Origin: Streptomyces prunicolor NBRC 13075 | GTDB taxonomy: Bacteria > Actinomycetota > Actinomycetes > Streptomycetales > Streptomycetaceae | DNA: 64,000 bases | Assembly: GCF_000367365.1 (NCBI RefSeq) | Contig: NZ_BARF01000059.1 | Span: 1-64,000, forward strand | Direction: 5' to 3' | Shown here: positions 26,629 through 34,452 of the stretch, one piece after another | How the letters are laid out: every line of letters begins with the position of its first letter | How positions within the stretch are numbered: position 1 is the stretch's first letter | Notes under the pieces: model-generated | Database searches by the model: none | The model's input: only the letters and a program-made list of their open reading frames with translations | What the model was told of the DNA's origin: nothing | Made by a program: the position numbers and the translations under genes

Positions 26629-27858
26629 CTATCTCAGGGCAGCGCGCGCCACGGCCTGGCGCAGGAACGTCAGGTGCGGCGGTGCCGCGGGCACGTATTC
26701 GACGAGGAGCCACAGGGTGCTGACGCGGCGGGTCGTGGACTGGGAGATATCGCCGCGGTAACCGATCTGCGCGGTGTCCAGGAGCCCCGGTGTCCAGGAG
26801 CCTCCGGCCTGCGGGTCGGTGTAGGAGGTCAGCTGGTAGGGCCGGATGGCGTTGTTGACGTGCGTGCACCAGCCGTTGAGCGCGACGGTCACCGACGCCG
26901 ACTCCACCACGGTGCCCGACGCCTGGGACTTGAGGCGGTAGACGATGCTCGCGGCTGTCGTCGCGGTGCTGCCGACGCGACCGCCGACTGCGACCAGGGC
27001 GATCGCGTCCGCGGCGCCGATACCGGCCGAGGCAGAGGACGCCAAGTTGAGATCGTCGGTGGTCGTCGTGCCGGTGGCCGTGGTGGCGTTGTACGAGGTC
27101 GCGTCATCGGGGGTGACCTCGTTGACACGGGTGAAGTTGTTCGCGACGCCTGCGGTACCGCCGACGACGGTTGCCCAGGCGTTGGCGTCGCCGGCGGAGT
27201 CCGGTTTCATGTGGACGACGTTGCCCGCCCCGGGGAGGCTGTTCTGGGCGGTGCCGGTGCTGTCGTTGACGGCGATGTCGTCGATGTACAGGTCACAGGT
27301 GGTGGACCCGGCAACGACGTCGGTGAACGCGCCCACGCGGATGGCAGAGGTCTGGAACCCGGTGAAGCCCGCTCCGGCCACGGCACCGGAGAAGTCGGTG
27401 CCGTCGAGGTAGACGTGCTGGATGTCGGTGGACGGGTCGTAGTCCAGCTCCACCCGGTACCACTGCCCGGTGCTCAGCGTCGCCGAGGAGCCGCCGACGT
27501 AGGTATGGGTGGTACCGGACCCGGTGGAACTGCGCAGGGTGCCGTTGGTCTGCAGGAACAGGCGCGGCGTGCGGCCCGGGGAGCCCAGGCCGTCGCAGTT
27601 CGCCATGATGATCGTGTCGACGTTCGGCATCGTCGCCACGTACAGGTACATGCGGACGAAGATGTGGGTGGAGGCCGAGGTCGACGCGTACTCGTGGCCG
27701 ACGTACTGGACGGTGGCCGACGGGTTGAAGCGCATCGACGCCCCGCCGGCACGCTTGATGCTGGTGGAGATCGTCGGCGCGCTCGTCGATACCTCGGAGA
27801 CCTCGACTCCGCCGGTGGCTGATTGCAGTTCGAAGCCGCATGTCCACAATCGCGCCAC
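26629..27858 (-). CDS. LamG-like fibre protein
   Basis: 409 aa, GTG start with GGAGG upstream. Residues 1-205 form a concanavalin A/LamG-like sandwich: 'HIFVRMYLYVATMPNVDTI', 'LFLQTNGTLRSS', 'STGQWYRVELDYDPSTDIQ', 'VYLDGTDFSG', and 'CDLYIDDIAVND'. Residues 210-409 look like a second beta domain with 'STLWLLVEYVP' near the end. It probably binds carbohydrate on the host surface or decorates the virion. It shares the domain type with the minor tail protein at 611-4054 but lies on the other side of the packaging genes. Confidence 0.72.
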   Translation of the reverse strand: MARLWTCGFELQSATGGVEVSEVSTSAPTISTSIKRAGGASMRFNPSATVQYVGHEYASTSASTHIFVRMYLYVATMPNVDTIIMANCDGLGSPGRTPRLFLQTNGTLRSSTGSGTTHTYVGGSSATLSTGQWYRVELDYDPSTDIQHVYLDGTDFSGAVAGAGFTGFQTSAIRVGAFTDVVAGSTTCDLYIDDIAVNDSTGTAQNSLPGAGNVVHMKPDSAGDANAWATVVGGTAGVANNFTRVNEVTPDDATSYNATTATGTTTTDDLNLASSASAGIGAADAIALVAVGGRVGSTATTAASIVYRLKSQASGTVVESASVTVALNGWCTHVNNAIRPYQLTSYTDPQAGGSWTPGLLDTAQIGYRGDISQSTTRRVSTLWLLVEYVPAAPPHLTFLRQAVARAALR

Positions 27859-27884
27859 GAGGACCCTCCGGTCAGGTCAGGAGG

Positions 27885-28529
27885 TCAGGAGAACTTCGTG
27901 GTGAGCGTGTAAGAGACCTGGTCGCCGGTGGACAGGTTCTGCGCGCCGTGGTCGGCCTTGAAGAACACGGTGCCGTTGGTGACGTTGGAGACGCCGGGGA
28001 TGTTGCCGCCGGTCACGACGTCGTTCAGCGCGATCGTGGAGATCGCCGTGGACCCGTTCTGCGCCCGGGTCACGGTCAGGGTGTTCGTCGAGATCGCGGT
28101 GATCTTCAGGACCTCGGTGCGGATCTGGATGTACTGGTTGACCGAGAAACTCGCGCCGCTGGCGACGATCAGGTTCGTCGACGAGTTCGACCCGATCACG
28201 CCCGACGACGTCTGGACCGCGTCCACAGCGGTCGGCTTCGACGAGGTGTCCGAGAGCGCGACCTCGGCGATCGACTGTGTCGACCCGGACGTGAACGTGC
28301 CCGTGACCTGGTAGGTGTCGGACGGCGTGGTCGTGGTGACGATCGACGACGTCCCCGCCACCCGGGACTCGCTCGCCTCCTTGAACGGGGCGACGTCGGT
28401 GGCCGCCGCGGTGAGGCCGGCCGGGTTGTTGCCCCAGGCCAGGTTCAGCGGCTCCGCCTGCGTGGGCGACGAGCCACGCATACGGCCCGCGATGACCTCG
28501 CGGCCCTTGGATGTGATGACGGCTCCCAT
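27885..28529 (-). CDS. Tail fibre-like beta protein
   Basis: 214 aa from ATG 28529 (GGAGG upstream; overlaps the previous stop as TGATG). The N-terminus 'MGAVITSKGREVIAGRM' is typical of phage fibre-type proteins ('T-x-x-G-x-x-x-I-A-x'). The remainder is Thr/Ser-rich strands: 'DTYQVTGTFTSGSTQSIAEV' and 'NQYIQIRTEVLKITAIST'. It is the first gene of the virion-type operon in transcription order, and probably a fibre or adsorption component. Confidence 0.65.
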   Translation of the reverse strand: MGAVITSKGREVIAGRMRGSSPTQAEPLNLAWGNNPAGLTAAATDVAPFKEASESRVAGTSSIVTTTTPSDTYQVTGTFTSGSTQSIAEVALSDTSSKPTAVDAVQTSSGVIGSNSSTNLIVASGASFSVNQYIQIRTEVLKITAISTNTLTVTRAQNGSTAISTIALNDVVTGGNIPGVSNVTNGTVFFKADHGAQNLSTGDQVSYTLTTKFS

Positions 28530-28732
28530 CAGGCAGCCCTCCTTCGTCTGCGGTTGGAACGGGCGATACGACGATTCGCGAGCAGCCGGCCCACCGCCTG
28601 CCACCAGGCCGCGCGCAACGGGCTCGTGTAGTGGGCGGCGACGACACCGTGGTCCTCGACCGTGCCGTCCGCGCGTGTGATGACCATGCGGAGCTCGCTG
28701 GAGTGGGGCACATCAGCCCGAGCGCGGCTCAC
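28529..28732 (-). CDS. Small basic hypothetical protein
   Basis: 67 aa from GTG 28732, whose GTGA overlaps the upstream stop; the internal ATG at 28687 is an alternative. Contents: 'MVITRADGTVEDHGVVAAHYTSPLRAAWWQAVGR' (seen in two parts) and an Arg-rich tail. Not recognised. Coupled to the fibre gene downstream. Confidence 0.5.
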   Translation of the reverse strand: MSRARADVPHSSELRMVITRADGTVEDHGVVAAHYTSPLRAAWWQAVGRLLANRRIARSNRRRRRAA

Positions 28733-29037
28733 GGCTCCGCCTGCCCCGTCTGGTCACCGCGCTCGGCGGCCCACTCGGCTCGGACCTCGGCCAGGCACAC
28801 CGCGTAGGGCTTGCCGGTGGCGGCCTTCCGCTCCCGGGCGAGTGACTTCTCCCCCATGCTGCCTTTCTTGGGCATCTGGGGCTCCTGGGGATTCGCTGCT
28901 CGGGCGCGGGCCCGGGCGGCGGCTTTCGCCTGCCCGCACACCGGCGTCCGTGGGGGGCCGTCGAGGACCTGCTTGATCACCTGGCGTTGGCGGGTACGGC
29001 GCTGCTGCCGGTTCAACTTCGGCTTCGGCTCGGCCAT
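28729..29037 (-). CDS. Basic hypothetical protein
   Basis: 102 aa, ATG start. The N-terminus is very basic ('KPKLNRQQRRTRQRQVIKQV') and the middle is Arg/Ala-rich. The C-terminus has 'GKPYAVCLAEVRAEWAAERG'. The composition suggests nucleic-acid binding, but there is no motif. It starts as the 29037 gene stops. Confidence 0.5.
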   Translation of the reverse strand: MAEPKPKLNRQQRRTRQRQVIKQVLDGPPRTPVCGQAKAAARARARAANPQEPQMPKKGSMGEKSLARERKAATGKPYAVCLAEVRAEWAAERGDQTGQAEP

Positions 29038-29372
29038 CAGTACCTCCGGCGCCCGTCCAGCCGGGCCTGCTCGGCGGCGCCGCGAGCAATGCCGCGCGCG
29101 AACGCCCCGTCGTCTGGTCGGGCGCGGGTGACGTTCACGATGACGCTCGCCTGGGTGGCGACCGCGGCCTCCCCGGGCGCCGGCTGGCAGTCGCCGGCCG
29201 GAGGGGGCGGATGCTCGGCTGCGCAGTGGGCTTTCAGCGGTTCGGTGTCAATGGTCAGGCCGACCACCAGGCGGCCGCCCACCTTCCTATGGGGCCCGGC
29301 GGACAGCGGCAGGTCGAACGGCGCGGCGCAGATCGGGCACGGGACGGCGACGGTGCTGGGGAGGGCTGCCAT
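29037..29372 (-). CDS. Zinc-ribbon hypothetical protein
   Basis: 111 aa from ATG 29372 (AGGAG upstream). A likely metal site is formed by 'CPICAAPF' near residue 10 and 'HCAAEH' near residue 50. The C-terminal half contains 'ASVIVNVTRARPDD', strand-like. Proteins of this type accompany other small zinc proteins in phage accessory regions. Function unknown. Confidence 0.55.
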   Translation of the reverse strand: MAALPSTVAVPCPICAAPFDLPLSAGPHRKVGGRLVVGLTIDTEPLKAHCAAEHPPPPAGDCQPAPGEAAVATQASVIVNVTRARPDDGAFARGIARGAAEQARLDGRRRY

Positions 29373-29373
29373 G

Positions 29374-30120
29374 TCAGACTCCTGCCGGGCGTGCGGGCCA
29401 CGCCCAAGTGCCGTCGCTGGTACCGCTGGCGACCTGCTGGACCCAGAACGTGTCGGGACCGTCCAGGGCGACCTGCAGGTTGCACGGGGCGTCGGAACCG
29501 TCGCCCGAGACGCGGACGATGACGGCCGGGCACACGTCACCGGCGCGGACCGCAGCTCCTCGCACATGCGCGGCCACGCGCTGGCGGTGGATGGCGCGGA
29601 CATTCGCGTGGTCCAGGCGGTAGTGGACACGGGCGCCAAGCTGTGGGACGGGCGGCGGCCAGGGGAACGGCCATGCCTCGGGCTCCGGCTCGGGGGCGGC
29701 GTCGGTCGTGTCCTTCGGGGATGAGGACATGGGCGGGTCTCCTGCGGGTGTGCGGCCGTCGGCGGCAGGGGCGCGGGTGAACGCGATCAGCTCGGTGACC
29801 TGGAGCAGCCCGGTGCGGGAGGGGTGGGGGTCGTGGGACATGCGGCCGCCGGCCCAGCAGACGGCGTGCCGCACACCGCGCTCGGACGGCCCCCAGGCCA
29901 TCCCATAGGCGCAATGCTGGTCGACGGGCTGCGTCTGCAACTGGTAGCCGCGGGCGCTGCAGAAGGCGACCATCCGCTCAAGCCAGTCGGGCCCTTCCGC
30001 TACGAAGTGCGGCACCGACTGGAGAGGCAACTCGAGGAGGCTCGCAACCGCGGCTTGGAGGCAGTTGCCCGGGCGTCCCTCGGGGTCGTCGTGAAGGATC
30101 GACTGCGTCACCGGCCGCAC
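29374..30120 (-). CDS. Papain-like fold protein with C-terminal Pro-rich region
   Basis: 248 aa from GTG 30120, which has an AGGGGG site upstream. The segment 'GNCLQAAVASLLELPLQSVP' is the hallmark N-terminal Cys helix of a phage family with C39/papain-like fold. A following 'GVRHAVCWAGGRMSHDP' could supply the His and Asp, so a cysteine protease or amidase activity is possible. Residues 130-248 are a separate Pro-rich then strand-rich part. Overlaps nothing and lies close to a zinc protein. The catalytic assignment is inferred from residue order only. Confidence 0.55.
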   Translation of the reverse strand: MRPVTQSILHDDPEGRPGNCLQAAVASLLELPLQSVPHFVAEGPDWLERMVAFCSARGYQLQTQPVDQHCAYGMAWGPSERGVRHAVCWAGGRMSHDPHPSRTGLLQVTELIAFTRAPAADGRTPAGDPPMSSSPKDTTDAAPEPEPEAWPFPWPPPVPQLGARVHYRLDHANVRAIHRQRVAAHVRGAAVRAGDVCPAVIVRVSGDGSDAPCNLQVALDGPDTFWVQQVASGTSDGTWAWPARPAGV

Positions 30121-30154
30121 AACCGCACCCCCTGTCGCTTCAAGTCGTCGGCGG

Positions 30155-30289
30155 TCAGGGCTGCTTGGGTGCGCAGTGGTGACTGACGCACCAGGCTTCG
30201 CCCTCGGCGACGAAGTGGACGTGCTTGCCTTCGGCGACGAGGTGCTGCGCGGCTTCCCAGGCCGGGCCACGGTCGGGGGTATCGGGCAT
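30155..30289 (-). CDS. Very small hypothetical protein
   Basis: 44 aa if translation starts at ATG 30289: begins MPDTPDRGPAWEAAQHL and ends in 'CVSHHCAPKQP', with 'GKHVHFVAEGEAW' between. Coding character is suggested by the balanced composition against Arg/Pro-rich alternatives further upstream. The ribosome site is weak, so the start is uncertain. Confidence 0.4.
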   Translation of the reverse strand: MPDTPDRGPAWEAAQHLVAEGKHVHFVAEGEAWCVSHHCAPKQP

Positions 30290-30652
30290 GAGGGTTTCCG
30301 ATCTTGGGGCGGAGGTCATGCCCCGCGCGCGCTCAGGGGGCGCTGCACCGAACGCGCGCGGGGGGTGTTCGGCCGGCCCCGGCGGAGCACGTGGCGCCGG
30401 GGCCGGTGCGGTCCTCGCGGATACCGCGTGTCGCGCCCGGCCGTCAGGCATTCCGGGGCTGCCCCGGCGCTCTGCAACGGCTGGCGTACGACGCATCCGT
30501 CCCCACGGCGCCAGGCAGGGAGCCGCTGGCGTGGTGAGGAGTTGAACCGCTGCCCGGGGTGAGCCTCTGTCCCGAAAGGATCACGGCGCCCCGCCCGGGC
30601 GCATGGTCCGGGCAGCGGAGTTGGTGGTGGACCAGCACCAGGTGGTGGTCCC
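30290..30652. other. Intergenic region with two strong hairpins
   Basis: No convincing gene. Two stems occur: CCCCGCGCGCG (30321-30331) with CGCGCGCGGGG (30353-30363), and CCGGCCCCGGC (30373-30383) with GCCGGGGCCGG (30396-30406). Either could end transcription of the 30653-31015 gene. A segment near 30611-30632 (GGCAGCGGAGTTGGTGG type) is repeated near 31080-31096 on the other side of that gene. Confidence 0.5.
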
Positions 30653-31015
30653 TCAGACGGTTGCGAGATCCGCGACGCTCCCCTGGACCGCCTTCACCGT
30701 CACCTCGTACACCGTCTCGAGCTCCTTGCCGTCCGGGTCGACGTCGGACATGACCCATGTGCTCGCCACTGCGGAGTCCGCACGGTCGGCTGCCACCAGA
30801 AGGGCCCGGAGATCGGCGATGGGCGTGGCGTCGTCGGCCCTTTCCACGGACACAAGGTGGTCGTCGCGGACGGTGAAGACAGCCTGATTGTCCGAGTTCT
30901 TGAAGGTGGTGAAGCCGGCCACGGTCCTGTAGTACGCGGCTTCGATGCGGTGGGCGTTGAGTGTGGGCAGTGCGCCGGTGTTCACGATGAAGACGTGCAT
31001 GGCCGCCTTGGACAT
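30653..31015 (-). CDS. Hypothetical protein flanked by related sequence
   Basis: 120 aa, ATG start with GGAG 8 nt upstream. Mixed alpha/beta: 'MHVFIVNTGALPTLNAH', 'NSDNQAVFTVRDDHLVSVE', 'LETVYEVTVKAVQGS'. It stands alone, with about 200 bp of non-coding sequence upstream and 360 bp with hairpins downstream, so it is probably a single-gene transcript. Not recognised as any family. Confidence 0.6.
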   Translation of the reverse strand: MSKAAMHVFIVNTGALPTLNAHRIEAAYYRTVAGFTTFKNSDNQAVFTVRDDHLVSVERADDATPIADLRALLVAADRADSAVASTWVMSDVDPDGKELETVYEVTVKAVQGSVADLATV

Positions 31016-31213
31016 GGTGATGCTCCAGATGCTGGTGATGGTGGTGGTTGTGCTGCAGACGCGGCAACGGCCCCGCCCCGGCAGTGGAGTTGGTGGACCG
31101 CCGTCGAATCGGCGACCCTCAGCGCCGCCCGGCGGCGGTCTCTTCCCTCCGGCCGCGGCTGGCGTGCCACAGCGGAGAGCCTTGGTGGTGCGGGACGGTT
31201 ATGGGGCGGCTGG

Positions 31214-31471
31214 TCAGGCATAAGTGGCGACGGGCGCGGTGTAGGTGCGGCGGGCGCGGCGGCGGGTGGCGGCTTCGGCGCGGATCACGTCGACGGCTCG
31301 GAAGAGTGGCTGGCCGGCAAGGTTGCTGATGGGCTTGCCGGCATCGTTGCGGGCCTGCTTGAGGTGTCCCCGGTACTTCCAGTTCCGTACGACGTTGGGG
31401 TCGACGCCCGCTGCCTCGGCGGCTTCGGCAGCAGTCCAGAGTGTCTGCTGGAGGTCACCGGTGAGGTCCAT
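31214..31471 (-). CDS. MerR-like / excisionase-like DNA-binding protein
   Basis: 85 aa from ATG 31471 (GGAGG upstream). Residues 10-35 read 'TLWTAAEAAEAAGVDPNVVR' followed by 'NWKYRGHLKQA', the helix-turn-helix plus wing of MerR/AlpA/excisionase-type proteins. The C-terminus is basic. It should bind DNA as a small regulator or excision factor. A terminator lies directly upstream, so this gene is transcribed separately from the block above. Confidence 0.65.
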   Translation of the reverse strand: MDLTGDLQQTLWTAAEAAEAAGVDPNVVRNWKYRGHLKQARNDAGKPISNLAGQPLFRAVDVIRAEAATRRRARRTYTAPVATYA

Positions 31472-31503
31472 GGCCACCTCCGAGGTGTACGGGTCCGGGA
31501 ACG

Positions 31504-31530
31504 AAAAAAGGCCCCGCGTTGTCGCGAGGC
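31504..31530 (-). terminator. Rho-independent terminator
   Basis: On the minus strand GCCTCGCG, loop, CGCGGGGC, then six U (31504-31509). One mismatch in the stem. It ends the 32403-31588 transcript. Confidence 0.75.
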
Positions 31531-31587
31531 ATTCCTGCGTGTGGACACAGTGATCCGCGCTCAGCATCATGCGTGATGTGCAGCGCG

Positions 31588-32403
31588 TCAAGCAGCGGTT
31601 TCTTCCGGCGCGCCGTCCGGGTGAACCGGCGCACGCCGCGCCGCGGTCTCCTGGTCGGCGAGGTCTTTGACGTAGCGCCGGTACTCGGCGTGGGTGAACA
31701 GGGCGCGGCAGTCGGCGTCCTGGCATTCGATGTAGGGCTCGTCGTCGACGAGGCGGAGGTCGCGGGATTCGGTGAGCCAGGGGCCGCCGCAGCGCTTGCA
31801 GGGGGCGAATCGTTTCGTCTCGGGGGCTTTGTCACGGCCGGTGAAGCGCGTTGCGGCGCGGTGCCATGCGGCGATCTGCGCGGCCGGGTTGGTCGACGGG
31901 ACGAGCAACGGGCCGAGACGCGCGGCCTCATGGGACTCGGCGGCCAGAGGGTGTTGCTGCAGGAGCCAGTCGACGTGCGCGGTGAGTAGCCGGGTCGTGC
32001 GGCCGATCCACTCCCCTTCCCGCACGCCGGGCTCGTGGACCGGGTGCTCGCCGAGGCCTCGGAGACGTCGTACGTCGGCGGCGACTTCGGCGAGTCCGCC
32101 GGCGATGTGGTCGGTCATCAGCCGAGCGGCCTGACCGGGCCACGGTGTGGTGTCGGTGGGCGCACTGGTCGTCGAAGCGGTGGGGGCGCCGCGTGTGCCG
32201 TGGAGGGGTTCGAGGCTGATGGCGACGAGGAGTTCGGGGAGCTCGGCCAGGTGCCGGCGCGCGCGGTCGACGCAGGCGTCGCAGTGCAGCGGGTCGCCCC
32301 AGGTGACGGGGATGTCGTGCGGGACGTTGTCGGTGCGGCGCTGGTGTTCTGCGCGGCGCCAGGCGGTGTTGCAGACGCCGAGGCAGGGAGCGGGAGTTGG
32401 CAT
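31588..32403 (-). CDS. Hypothetical protein with N-terminal and C-terminal zinc sites
   Basis: 271 aa from ATG 32403 (GGGGAGG upstream; further upstream the frame crosses a hairpin and promoter). N-terminal cysteines in 'APCLGVCNTAWRR' and 'HCDACVDRARRHLAEL' look like a zinc site. The C-terminal third has 'FAPCKRCGGPW' and 'ECQDADCRALF', a zinc ribbon. The middle is helical ('ADVRRLRGLGEHPV'). Its own promoter (32523-32552) and terminator make it a single-gene unit. The function is not known; zinc ribbons suggest nucleic-acid or protein binding. Confidence 0.65.
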   Translation of the reverse strand: MPTPAPCLGVCNTAWRRAEHQRRTDNVPHDIPVTWGDPLHCDACVDRARRHLAELPELLVAISLEPLHGTRGAPTASTTSAPTDTTPWPGQAARLMTDHIAGGLAEVAADVRRLRGLGEHPVHEPGVREGEWIGRTTRLLTAHVDWLLQQHPLAAESHEAARLGPLLVPSTNPAAQIAAWHRAATRFTGRDKAPETKRFAPCKRCGGPWLTESRDLRLVDDEPYIECQDADCRALFTHAEYRRYVKDLADQETAARRAPVHPDGAPEETAA

Positions 32404-32450
32404 GCGGGGCCTCCCCGGAAGCGGGCGGGACAGCAAGGGGGCGGGTGCGC

Positions 32451-32478
32451 GAACGGCCCCGCCGAGGCGGGGCCGTTC
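32451..32478. terminator. 13-bp stem hairpin
   Basis: GAACGGCCCCGCC (32451-32463) pairs perfectly with GGCGGGGCCGTTC (32466-32478). It lies in the leader of the 32403 gene, downstream of the proposed promoter on the minus strand, so it could be an attenuator or end a transcript from upstream. Confidence 0.5.
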
Positions 32479-32490
32479 GTCGTGCAGCGA

Positions 32491-32552
32491 CCTGAACCTG
32501 GATGGCACCTGTTCAGGCCTCGATCTTGCCCCACACGCCACACAAGACGCAA
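32491..32552 (-). promoter_or_regulatory. Candidate promoter with inverted-repeat operator
   Basis: On the minus strand TTGCGT (32552-32547), an 18-bp spacer, then CAAGAT (32528-32523), a fair -35/-10 pair. Just downstream, at the expected transcription start, is an inverted repeat CCTGAAC/GTTCAGG (32491-32497 and 32511-32517, 13 bp apart). A repressor bound there would block transcription of the 32403 gene. Prediction only. Confidence 0.45.
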
Positions 32553-32587
32553 GAAAAGGGGTCAAACATGCCCGTTCGGCGAGCGAA

Positions 32588-33079
32588 TCACTCCTGCGGC
32601 TCGGGCGTCTCCTCGGTCCAGTCCCACGCCTCGGCAAGGAACTTCAGGCTGCGGCACGGGGCTTCGATCGGATCGCCTGAGCTGTCGCGACAGGTAAGGC
32701 AGACCTTCGGGCTGTCGCGGCATTCGCCCTCGCAGAAGGCGGGGCACTTCTCGCCGTAGGAGTGGCTGAACCTGCCGTGATCGGGAACCGGGATGTGCTC
32801 GTCGTGCTGCTTCCGGTCAGCGGCGATCCGGAGCAGGACGGCGGCTGGGGAGTTGCGGGCGATGTGCCGGGCGTCTGCGAGCCGTACACCACCTCCGTTG
32901 TCGTGGCTGCCGGCAACGACGTCGCAGTCCAGGGGGCGGGTGCCGATGACCGCGGCGAAGTCGTAGCCGTAGGGGTAGTCAGTGACGTGCCACGGCCCGG
33001 GAGTCGCCCCTTCCGCATCGGCCTGCGCCGCGGCCAGCGTCTCCCGCAGCCACGACACCATTCGGTCCGTGCCCGTCAC
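32588..33079 (-). CDS. DUF6221-type protein (copy 1)
   Basis: 163 aa from GTG 33079 (GTGA overlap with the upstream stop, AGGGCGGG upstream). N-terminal helix 'MVSWLRETLAAAQADAEGA', then 'PGPWHV', then the typical 'DARHIARNSPAAVLLRIAADR' segment. This layout matches the DUF6221 family common in Streptomyces genomes. An extra cysteine-rich insert is present ('CPAFCEGECRDSPKVCLTC'). Function unknown. Two relatives lie at 33309 and 53775. Confidence 0.65.
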   Translation of the reverse strand: MTGTDRMVSWLRETLAAAQADAEGATPGPWHVTDYPYGYDFAAVIGTRPLDCDVVAGSHDNGGGVRLADARHIARNSPAAVLLRIAADRKQHDEHIPVPDHGRFSHSYGEKCPAFCEGECRDSPKVCLTCRDSSGDPIEAPCRSLKFLAEAWDWTEETPEPQE

Positions 33080-33306
33080 GACGCCCGCCCTGCGCGCCAC
33101 ACGACGTATCGAATCTCAGCGCGGCGCATCCATCCCCGCCGGTTGAACAGCAGCCAGTCCACGATCCGCTCCCACCGTCCAGCTGAGTCGCAGGCCGCAC
33201 ACCGGTACACGCCGTCCCGGCCCCGCCGGAGACGCGGCGGATGCGTCTTGTGGGCCTCCAGAGCGGCGAAGTACGCCGCTTCCAGCACGGCCAGCTCGCC
33301 CGTCAC
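33076..33306 (-). CDS. Small zinc-type hypothetical protein
   Basis: 76 aa from GTG 33306, with GGAGGAG 7 nt upstream. 'GELAVLEAAYFAALEAHKTH' is helical and 'YRCAACDSAGRWERIVDWLL' carries a CxxC pair. Basic C-terminus. Coupled with both DUF6221-type neighbours. Not recognised. Confidence 0.5.
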   Translation of the reverse strand: MTGELAVLEAAYFAALEAHKTHPPRLRRGRDGVYRCAACDSAGRWERIVDWLLFNRRGWMRRAEIRYVVWRAGRAS

Positions 33307-33308
33307 CG

Positions 33309-33764
33309 CTACTCCTCCCCGCTTCGGCCCCAGCCCTTGGCGAGCAGGAGTACGCGCCGTGCCACGCGTGTGTCCCGGCCGCAATCGCAGGGCTTGCCGA
33401 GCCTGGAGTCGTCACACGTCTCACCGCCATCCCGCTCCTCTGTGGCAGCGGCGCAGGTGTACCAGCAGTCTCCCTCGACGACTTGGTGCTTCTCGCCGAG
33501 CAAGTCGTCGAGGAGTTTCCGGTCGGCGGCGATCCGACGCAGCACGGCGGCCGGATCGTTGTCGGCCATGAACGTGCCGGGCGCCGGGTCGAGGTAATCG
33601 ACCTCGGCCACCATGAACCCAGGCGTGCCCGTGGCGTTGAGGCTGCCGTGCGCGTGATGTTCCCACTCGGCGCTGCCCGTCTCCGTCGCAGCCGCTTGTG
33701 CTCGCTGCGTGGCCGCGTTCATGGCCTCCCGCAGCCACACCACCAGGTGGTCGGTGTCGGTCAC
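33309..33764 (-). CDS. DUF6221-type protein (copy 2)
   Basis: 151 aa from GTG 33764 (GTGA overlap). 'TDTDHLVVWLREAMNAATQRA' at the N-terminus and 'DPAAVLRRIAADRKLLDDLL' in the middle fit DUF6221. The C-terminal part has five cysteines ('DCWYTC', 'CDDSRLGKPCDC'), a possible metal site also hinted at in copy 1. Copies 1 and 2 are separated only by the 76-aa gene, so this is probably an old duplication. Confidence 0.62.
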   Translation of the reverse strand: MTDTDHLVVWLREAMNAATQRAQAAATETGSAEWEHHAHGSLNATGTPGFMVAEVDYLDPAPGTFMADNDPAAVLRRIAADRKLLDDLLGEKHQVVEGDCWYTCAAATEERDGGETCDDSRLGKPCDCGRDTRVARRVLLLAKGWGRSGEE

Positions 33765-34246
33765 GGCGTCCACCTCGGGCTCGGCTTGAGCGCGTCCCGG
33801 ATCATGCCGGGGGTCACGATCATCCGGCGCCCGAGTTCCTGCATGCGAGTCTCCATGGCGCTCAGCAGCATGTACTTCTCGTGCAACTCGCTGAGCGCGT
33901 CCCGCTGATCGCAGTGCCACAGCCAGTGCATCGCCCGGTCGGCCGCCACGGCGACCGTTTCGGGGGGTGCGTCGGCTTCGATGTCGAGGCGGGTGCGCCA
34001 GTCGAGGCGGGTGCGCTCGGGGGCTCCGTAGTCGTCGCCGATACCGAATGCCAGTCGTCCGTCGACCAGGTGCCAGGACAGCCAGAACTCGGAGAACTGC
34101 ATGGCGTGGCCGGTGCTGGGGTCGGGGAAGGTCATCTTGATCTCAACGTCGGTGACGTACTCCGGATCCCAACCCAGGGCTCCGAGCCGATCGCTAAGCG
34201 CCTGGGTCGTCTCGCCTGGAAGGGGCACGTAGGGGTTGTCCGGCAT
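33761..34246 (-). CDS. Hypothetical protein
   Basis: 161 aa, ATG start overlapping the previous stop (TGATG). Residues 20-75 are strand-like ('DVEIKMTFPDPSTGHAMQFS', 'WLSWHLVDGRLAFGIGDDYG'). A helical C-terminal half contains 'MLLSAMETRMQELGRRM'. Not recognised. It belongs to a run of coupled genes from 34446 to 32588. Confidence 0.55.
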   Translation of the reverse strand: MPDNPYVPLPGETTQALSDRLGALGWDPEYVTDVEIKMTFPDPSTGHAMQFSEFWLSWHLVDGRLAFGIGDDYGAPERTRLDWRTRLDIEADAPPETVAVAADRAMHWLWHCDQRDALSELHEKYMLLSAMETRMQELGRRMIVTPGMIRDALKPSPRWTP

Positions 34247-34446
34247 CAGTAGCAGCCTCGGTTCATGTCGCCGATGCAGGTGGTGTTGGCGCGGACGAGG
34301 CGGATGATGTTCTGCGCCCGCTCGGCCGTGTCCGTGGTCTGGCCGGTGGGGTCGACGATCGCCGCGATCAACGGGACCAGTTGCTCGTCAGGGAGCACGC
34401 CGTAGCCCGGCAGGGTGCTGTACCGATACGGCTCTGAAGCGGTCAT
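34246..34446 (-). CDS. Small hypothetical protein
   Basis: 66 aa, ATG start. 'LPDEQLVPLIAAIVDPTGQT' and 'RAQNIIRLVRANTTC' are helical; it ends 'GDMNRGCY'. Coupled to the 34246-33761 gene. No family recognised. Confidence 0.5.
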   Translation of the reverse strand: MTASEPYRYSTLPGYGVLPDEQLVPLIAAIVDPTGQTTDTAERAQNIIRLVRANTTCIGDMNRGCY

Positions 34447-34452
34447 GCTGTC

